From Cyanobacteriota bacterium (GTDB taxonomy: Bacteria > Cyanobacteriota > Vampirovibrionia > Gastranaerophilales > UBA9971): 33,409 bases of DNA. The stretch's first letter is position 1. Every line of letters begins with the position of its first letter. The stretch spans positions 1-33,409 of the forward strand of contig JAKLDH010000014.1 in the NCBI GenBank assembly GCA_022703625.1, given 5' to 3'. The translations under genes and the position numbers were made by a program. Positions 30,683-33,409 of the stretch are shown piece after piece. Below the pieces are notes generated by a model that was not told where the DNA came from, ran no database searches, and worked only from the letters and a program-made list of their open reading frames with translations.

Positions 30683-33409
30683 CACCACCTCGTAAGTATT
30701 TGCGCCATTATATAATGTTTCATTATAACATTATAGTCCTCAAGCGCGTACATTATAGCTAGTCCTAACGGACCTTCCTCGTTGTATACAAGTTTAATTT
30801 TTGCGCCCCAAGTCATATCCATTGATTCATGAGCCACATTTTGTAAACCTGCAAAGCCAATCAGGTAATATTTAGTGTTAATTTCATCAATCGCGCCTCT
30901 TAAATGCAGGGCTAACTGATTTGAAATAAGATATTCCGGACTAAAATACCCGCCAACAAAAGGCGAAGCATAAGGAGAAATCCCATCACTGCCTACCGGA
31001 TTGGAATTTAAGGAAACTCCTCCAAAGCCCAGCATGTTTTTATCGTAACCGGCGTAATAAAATGTGTATTCAGGCATTATTAAGTCAACTAATCTGCTTT
31101 CAGGTCTTGTGTACAGAACTTTTCCCACTCCCAAAACTCCTTCGCTATAGGAATTATCAGCTATATTAACGCCTGTAATAGTTCCCAGACTGTATGAACC
31201 ATAACTAAACCAGTCATAGGGAAGTCTTAAAGTATATCCGATAAGTTTAAATTTATTGTTTACCGCCTGTCCAACGAGAGTTCCGGCAAATGGTCCGGAA
31301 TCAGGCTTTATTCCGGCTGCGCTAAGAAGAGTTTCCTCTACATTAAACCTTTCATAGCCGAAATGCAGTTTGACCGCATCGTTAATATGTATATCCCACA
31401 AGGATTTTGCCTCGATAAGCGCGTCATCAGTATTGAAATATTTAACGCCTATTTCATTATTTGTCGCTAATCTTTTAAAAGGTCTGCCCTCAAAGCCTAT
31501 ACCGTAATAATTAGCGAGAGCATTCCTGCTGGATGTTCCGGAGCCTGAATAATAAGGCGTGATGTTCCATTTGGCTTTGAATTTAAGGTTTGTTTTTTCA
31601 AGACCCAGAAATTGTGGGTAATCTGAAAATTCCACGCCGTAACGTGTAAATCGCAATTTTGTGTTTGGACTTGCCCCACCCTGTGGAAAACTGGACGCTT
31701 TAAAGTCAAATTCAGGCGTTGCCCTGATCTCCATTCTGTCCATAACCCTGCCATTCAGTCTTTGAGCTTTTAAAAGAGCGTTGTTGTTTAAATATTCCTG
31801 AGCTTTGCCGTACATTTGCATTTTAAAATAAGCGTTACCTTGCTCATAGCGAACTTTATCGCTATTATCCAATGTGTCCAGTATTTCAAGACCGGAAAGG
31901 AAATCTTCTGTGGATATATGAGCTGTTGCCAGACCCAACTTGGCGTCAAAATTATTTTTATCAAGCTCAAGTATGCTTTTAAAATCTTTTTTAGCTTCAT
32001 ATAGCTTATTTGTGTCTATTTTAATATAAGCTTTCCCTATCATAGACTTTAATTTATACTTTTTACTTTCCAAAAGCTTGTTATAATAAGCATCTGCATT
32101 GTCATAATCTTTTAAGAACCTGTTAGCTTCTGCCAAGCCGTAAATTACGCTTTCATCTTTTTTAACATCGGAAATTTCATTGTAATAGGTGAGAGCGTCT
32201 TCAAATTTTTCAAGATACAGGTTTGTATCGCCCAAAAGCTTTTTTATATCCTCGTCTTCAGGATTATTTTTATGCGCCCAATTAAGCAAGACTTCGGTTT
32301 CATTAAATCTGTTCATTGTTAAAAGAATATTAGCAAGCTTTTTAGCGAGTTCGGGGTCTTTTTTTTCGTTATTTAAAAGAGGACAAAGGACTTCATAAGC
32401 CTCATTATAATTTTCAAGAGCTAAAAGACTGTCAGCGTATTTAATTTTAAGGTTGTTATCATCCTGATATTTGACTACAAGAGGTTTTAAAGTATCAATA
32501 GCGTTATCAAAACGCCCTGATTGAAGGTATGAATCTACCAATTTAACTTCCAGTTCTTTATTTCCCTCATTTTTTTGGAAATAACCCGTTAATAATTGTA
32601 TTGTTTTTTCGGAATCATTGTCTGCAAGGTAACTATCAGACAATTTTGAAACAAGTTTTATGTTGTTAGAGTCGTTTTTAAGGAGGTCTTCAAGAATATT
32701 TTTAGCAGAAGCCGGATCGTTCAGGGCAAAGAAGGCATCAACCATTTTAATTTTAAGCTCCTTGTTGTCAGGCTCAATTAAAAGTCCGTAATTTAAATAG
32801 TTCAGAGCTTCTACAAAATTATTTTGAGATAGTTTTATGTTTATTAAATTTTTTATTGTTTCAATATCCTTGTTATTTTGAGAAAAAAGCTCTGTAAAAA
32901 CTGCATCTGCTTTAGCCGTATCATTTTTTGCGAGATAAAGACCTCCAAGCTTGAATTTTAAAGCTCGTTGATCTTCTTTCCCTGATAATTTAATTAACTC
33001 TTCCTGAAATTTAATAGAATCATCATAATTTTTCAAAGCAGAATTTATATCTGCCAAATGTCCGAGTATTTCTTTGTTTTTGGGATTATGCAGGTTTAAT
33101 TCCCTGTAAAGAGTATTGGTTTCCTGAATACGATTTAATGAATAATAAATATCAGCAAGCTTTTTCTTTGATTCAAAATCATTTTTGTTTAAAGCAATTA
33201 GCTTTTGCAGAATTTCAGCCGCTTTTTGCTTCTCTCCCAAGACAAAATAATTATCAACCAGCTTAAAAAGTACGTCAGAGTTGTTTTTTCATATTTAAGA
33301 CAGGATTCATAATTTTCTGCTGATTTTTTGTGATTTTTTGTTGTTGCATAAAGGTCGCCGAGCTTTAAATATACGGATTTATCAGGATTAAAGCGTTCAA
33401 TAAGTGGTA
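30682..33409 (-). CDS. bcsC: BcsC-like TPR and outer-membrane beta-barrel protein, frameshifted, 5' end outside
   Basis: The uninterrupted part from 33240 down encodes 852 residues: about fourteen TPR repeats (to about 490), then a barrel domain with alternating aromatic strands, GGYFSPEYL and a terminal aromatic (ILTRW), as in BcsC, which guides cellulose across the outer membrane. Upstream, the same reading frame hits stops at 33289-33297, but the +1-shifted frame continues to the window edge with more TPR (KLGDLYATTKNHKKSAENYE). Adding one A to the six-A run (33284-33289) joins the two with an exact 34-residue repeat period. So the gene is longer and carries a one-base deletion, a sequencing error or slippage site. 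Its stop overlaps the bcsZ-like start. Confidence 0.82.

Noticed and set aside
30686-30688. GTG at 30688 as start of the bcsZ-like gene
   Set aside because: It falls within the AGGTGG that best serves ATG 30682, and the latter gives the usual MKK signal-peptide start and a TGATG overlap.

Overview
The window is AT-rich, gene-dense bacterial chromosome. It suggests a Gram-negative-type (diderm) cell: an outer-membrane beta-barrel protein, an MsbA-like exporter, a lipoprotein and a periplasmic nucleotidase are all present. A long cyanobacterial-style NusB, a pilin-like protein starting MKNRKGFTLAEVLVTLAVIG, small proteins with an early F-x-G-like motif, a futalosine-pathway MqnC and many intergenic hairpin repeats together point to the non-photosynthetic relatives of Cyanobacteria (Vampirovibrionia/Melainabacteria, e.g. 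Gastranaerophilales). That placement is inference from style, not a computed result.

Layout. 1-2000: nusB-ftsY. 2000-3340: a repeat-bracketed segment with two genes of no known pathway. 3330-6350: miaB (minus) and an ArsB/NhaD-type permease (plus). 6600-9290: a GT-C-like membrane protein and a YbhN/LPG-synthase-type membrane protein. 9600-10260: a pseudopilin-like protein and its terminator. 10330-17580: recN, a 5'-nucleotidase-family enzyme, recF, hisH, an unlisted 52-residue Cys-rich protein, mqnC and recO, so three RecF-pathway genes lie within about 7 kb. 17580-22030: a plus-strand run of MFS transporter, GT-B glycosyltransferase, processive GT2 glycosyltransferase and single-domain response regulator. 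22275-22450: a probable 6S RNA. 22500-26640: tsaE, pheA, a small one-helix protein and an MsbA-like ABC transporter. 26800-27650: a protein with a possible ADP-ribosyltransferase-like core. 27727-33409: a translationally coupled minus-strand cluster bcsC-like, bcsZ-like and bcsA-like for a secreted beta-glucan, running off the right edge. The bcsC-like frame is interrupted by a one-base deletion in a homopolymer.

The most unusual content is between genes. Two families of short MITE-like elements (called A and B here, about 180-187 bp) share one plan: terminal inverted repeats enclosing two perfect 33-nt hairpins (15-bp stems, 3-nt loops) separated by a 10-11-nt spacer containing TAAGG. The hairpin sequences differ completely between families. 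Copies within family A differ by a paired, compensatory change. Family B also exists without hairpins. Several element ends abut or supply the stop codons of neighbouring genes. A third repeat type (C) also shows a compensatory change between its two copies. No transposase is seen in the window.
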